The position numbers and the translations under genes were made by a program. The notes below the pieces were generated by a model. It searched no databases and was not told the origin of the DNA. It worked only from the letters and a program-made list of their open reading frames with translations. This document shows positions 6,686-7,929 of a stretch of DNA of 7,929 nucleotides, piece by piece (the first letter of the stretch is position 1; the number at the start of each line of letters is the position of its first letter). The stretch is from Ruminococcaceae bacterium UBA1785 (GTDB lineage: Bacteria > Bacillota > Clostridia > Oscillospirales > Acutalibacteraceae), in contig DCGF01000041.1 of assembly GCA_002314555.1 (NCBI GenBank), positions 26,708-34,636 on the forward strand, written 5' to 3'.

Positions 6686-7558
6686 ATGAAAGAGCTTATA
6701 CTCGACATTTTAATAGATAGTTGTATCGACACGCTTAAGCTTGTTCCGTTCCTTTTCCTTACATATTTTGCTATGGAATATGTTGAGCATAAGGCGGGCG
6801 AGAAGGCTAAGGCGAGAATCGCCAAGTCGGGCAGCTACGGACCTGCGGTCGGAGCTTTGCTCGGTGCTGCCCCACAGTGCGGATTCTCCGCTGCCGCGTC
6901 TAGCCTTTACGCGGGCCGAGTAATCACTGTCGGCACGCTTATGGCAGTATATCTCTCAACATCTGATGAGATGCTTCCGATTTTTCTTTCGGAACAGGTT
7001 CCTGCCATTGACATTATTAAGATCTTAGGACTTAAGGTTTTGATAGGTCTTATAGCAGGATTCATGCTTGATTTTGGTGTACGTCATTTCTACAAAGGTA
7101 AGAAGGCAGACGGCCCTGAAATCCATCACATCTGTGAGCATGACCACTGTAACTGTGAAGAGGAGGGCGTTTTAAAATCAGCTCTTCATCACACACTTCA
7201 GATTACAGGATTTATTTTCCTTATCTCTTTAGTACTTGGATTTATCATAGAGTTTGTAGGTGCTGAGGCGCTTGGAAACTTTATTACAAATAAACCTATA
7301 ATTGGCGAACTTATAGCAGGACTTATCGGACTTATTCCAAACTGTGCTGCATCTGTAGTTATCACACAACTTTATCTTGAAGGCGCTCTATCTTTTGGCG
7401 CTATGATGAGTGGCCTCCTTGTTGGAGCGGGTATAGGTATTGCAATTCTCATCAGAATGAATGAGGATAAAAAGAAGAGTGCTGAAATTATCGCCATTCT
7501 CTATGGCTTCGGGGTATTTTTTGGCATTATTATTGAGCTTTTAGGCATAGGTATTTAG
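6686..7558 (+). CDS. Putative metal exporter (ArsP_2/'putative manganese transporter' type)
   Basis: A 290-residue multi-span membrane protein. It has two related halves: GAAPQCGFSAAASSLYAGRV (60-79) and GLIPNCAASVVITQLYLEGA (214-233), each with P-Q/N-C-x-x-S in a hydrophobic setting, which suggests an inverted-repeat transporter core with the Cys65 and Cys220 motifs meeting. This layout recalls proteins named arsenic efflux or putative manganese transporter; the metal is not decided by sequence. Hydrophobic segments lie near 4-32, 52-62, 80-100, 110-130, 167-192, 205-218, 233-257 and 267-289. Between the halves is a polar His/Cys-rich loop, HHICEHDHCNCEEE (147-160), likely metal-binding. AAAGGA (6672-6677) lies 8 bases before ATG. 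No room exists in the 43-base gap for a riboswitch. Bases about 6790-6950 are much richer in G+C (about 59% over 6781-6960) than the rest. Its stop overlaps the pyk ribosome site. Confidence 0.75.
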   Translation: MKELILDILIDSCIDTLKLVPFLFLTYFAMEYVEHKAGEKAKARIAKSGSYGPAVGALLGAAPQCGFSAAASSLYAGRVITVGTLMAVYLSTSDEMLPIFLSEQVPAIDIIKILGLKVLIGLIAGFMLDFGVRHFYKGKKADGPEIHHICEHDHCNCEEEGVLKSALHHTLQITGFIFLISLVLGFIIEFVGAEALGNFITNKPIIGELIAGLIGLIPNCAASVVITQLYLEGALSFGAMMSGLLVGAGIGIAILIRMNEDKKKSAEIIAILYGFGVFFGIIIELLGIGI

Positions 7559-7562
7559 GAGG
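7557..7562 (+). promoter_or_regulatory. pyk ribosome binding site overlapping the upstream stop codon
   Basis: AGGAGG starts within the TAG stop (7556-7558) of the exporter gene and ends 6 bases before ATG 7569. The overlap points to translational coupling and to a shared transcript. Confidence 0.85.
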
Positions 7563-7568
7563 CTTAAA

Positions 7569-7929
7569 ATGCGAAAGACAAAGATTATTTGTACGATAGG
7601 ACCAGCTTGTGATTCAAAAGAGATGTTGATAGAACTTGCAAAGGCAGGAATGAATGTTGCAAGACTCAACTTTTCACACAGTACACATGACTGGCATTTA
7701 GAAAGAATAAATAGAATTAAGGAAGTAAGGGAAGAACTCGGACTTCCTATTGCTATTCTTCTCGACACTAAAGGTCCTGAATATAGAATTAAGACATTTA
7801 AAGAAAATGAAATTTTCTTAAATGATGGAGACACATTTACTTTCACCACAAGAGAAGTTGAGGGAACAAAAGAGATTGTCTCTGTAAGCTATCCAAAACT
7901 TCATGAGGATGTTGACGTTGGTGACATTA
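7569..7929 (+). CDS. pyk: Pyruvate kinase, N-terminal part (3' end outside window)
   Basis: Glycolytic enzyme that turns phosphoenolpyruvate and ADP into pyruvate and ATP in the cytoplasm; it needs K+ and Mg2+ or Mn2+. Only 120 residues (plus one base) are present of the family's usual 470-590. The start MRKTKIICTIGPACDS is the conserved first strand; GMNVARLNFSHS (27-38) gives the Asn34/Ser36 K+-binding region and Arg32; LLDTKGPEYRI (64-74) matches LDTKGPEIR. Tyr72 replaces the usual Ile, a mild change. After this the B domain begins. A strong AGGAGG lies 6 bases before ATG and overlaps the upstream stop. No frameshift is seen. The neighbour order, metal exporter then pyk with a 10-base gap, suggests one transcript, though pyk may also have its own promoter inside the upstream gene. 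Identification is firm despite truncation. Confidence 0.96.
   Translation, partial: MRKTKIICTIGPACDSKEMLIELAKAGMNVARLNFSHSTHDWHLERINRIKEVREELGLPIAILLDTKGPEYRIKTFKENEIFLNDGDTFTFTTREVEGTKEIVSVSYPKLHEDVDVGDI

Noticed and set aside
7541..7849. Minus-strand open frame of 102 codons across the exporter/pyk junction.
   Set aside because: It opposes a clear pyruvate kinase start and ribosome site, and its protein resembles no known family.

Overview
The window looks like ordinary chromosome from a low-to-mid GC Firmicute. Strong GGAGG-type ribosome sites, sigma-A-like promoters, protein relatedness, and A+T-rich gaps between genes of about 40-45% GC suggest an anaerobic clostridial lineage, perhaps Lachnospiraceae. 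That placement is inferred from protein style and codon use, not from a database search. No rRNA, tRNA, CRISPR array, insertion sequence, prophage or defence gene is visible.

Left part (1-2216): the window opens inside aspS (aspartyl-tRNA synthetase, + strand). aspS converges on a minus-strand gene for an atypical short-chain-dehydrogenase-like NAD(P)-binding protein. The two share a 76-base gap with a hairpin that can end transcription from both sides.

Centre (2217-4679): a 229-base A+T-rich divergent gap carries a good promoter for the dehydrogenase-like gene, a promoter for the next gene, a 12-bp palindrome and a 13-bp perfect inverted repeat that brackets the second promoter. The gene driven to the right is a full-length elongation factor G paralogue (690 aa). 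It appears to be a single-gene unit, since it has its own promoter and a strong terminator. It lacks the usual catalytic histidine of translational GTPases (DTPGL instead of DTPGH), like the EF-G-2 group.

Right part (4680-7929): five + strand genes lie close together, with gaps of 4, 18, 43 and 10 bases. They encode a two-subunit threonine/serine exporter (ThrE/YjjP-like and YjjB-like halves), a YhhN/TMEM86-family membrane protein (lysoplasmalogenase-like), a putative metal exporter with a His/Cys-rich loop, and the start of pyruvate kinase (pyk), cut by the window end. They are probably cotranscribed from a promoter at about 4600, but nothing in the sequence proves a shared pathway.

I see no clear new multi-gene system. 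The best leads are the EF-G paralogue with its symmetrical control region, the dehydrogenase-like protein without the usual catalytic lysine, and a GC-rich patch with a metal-binding loop in the exporter gene.
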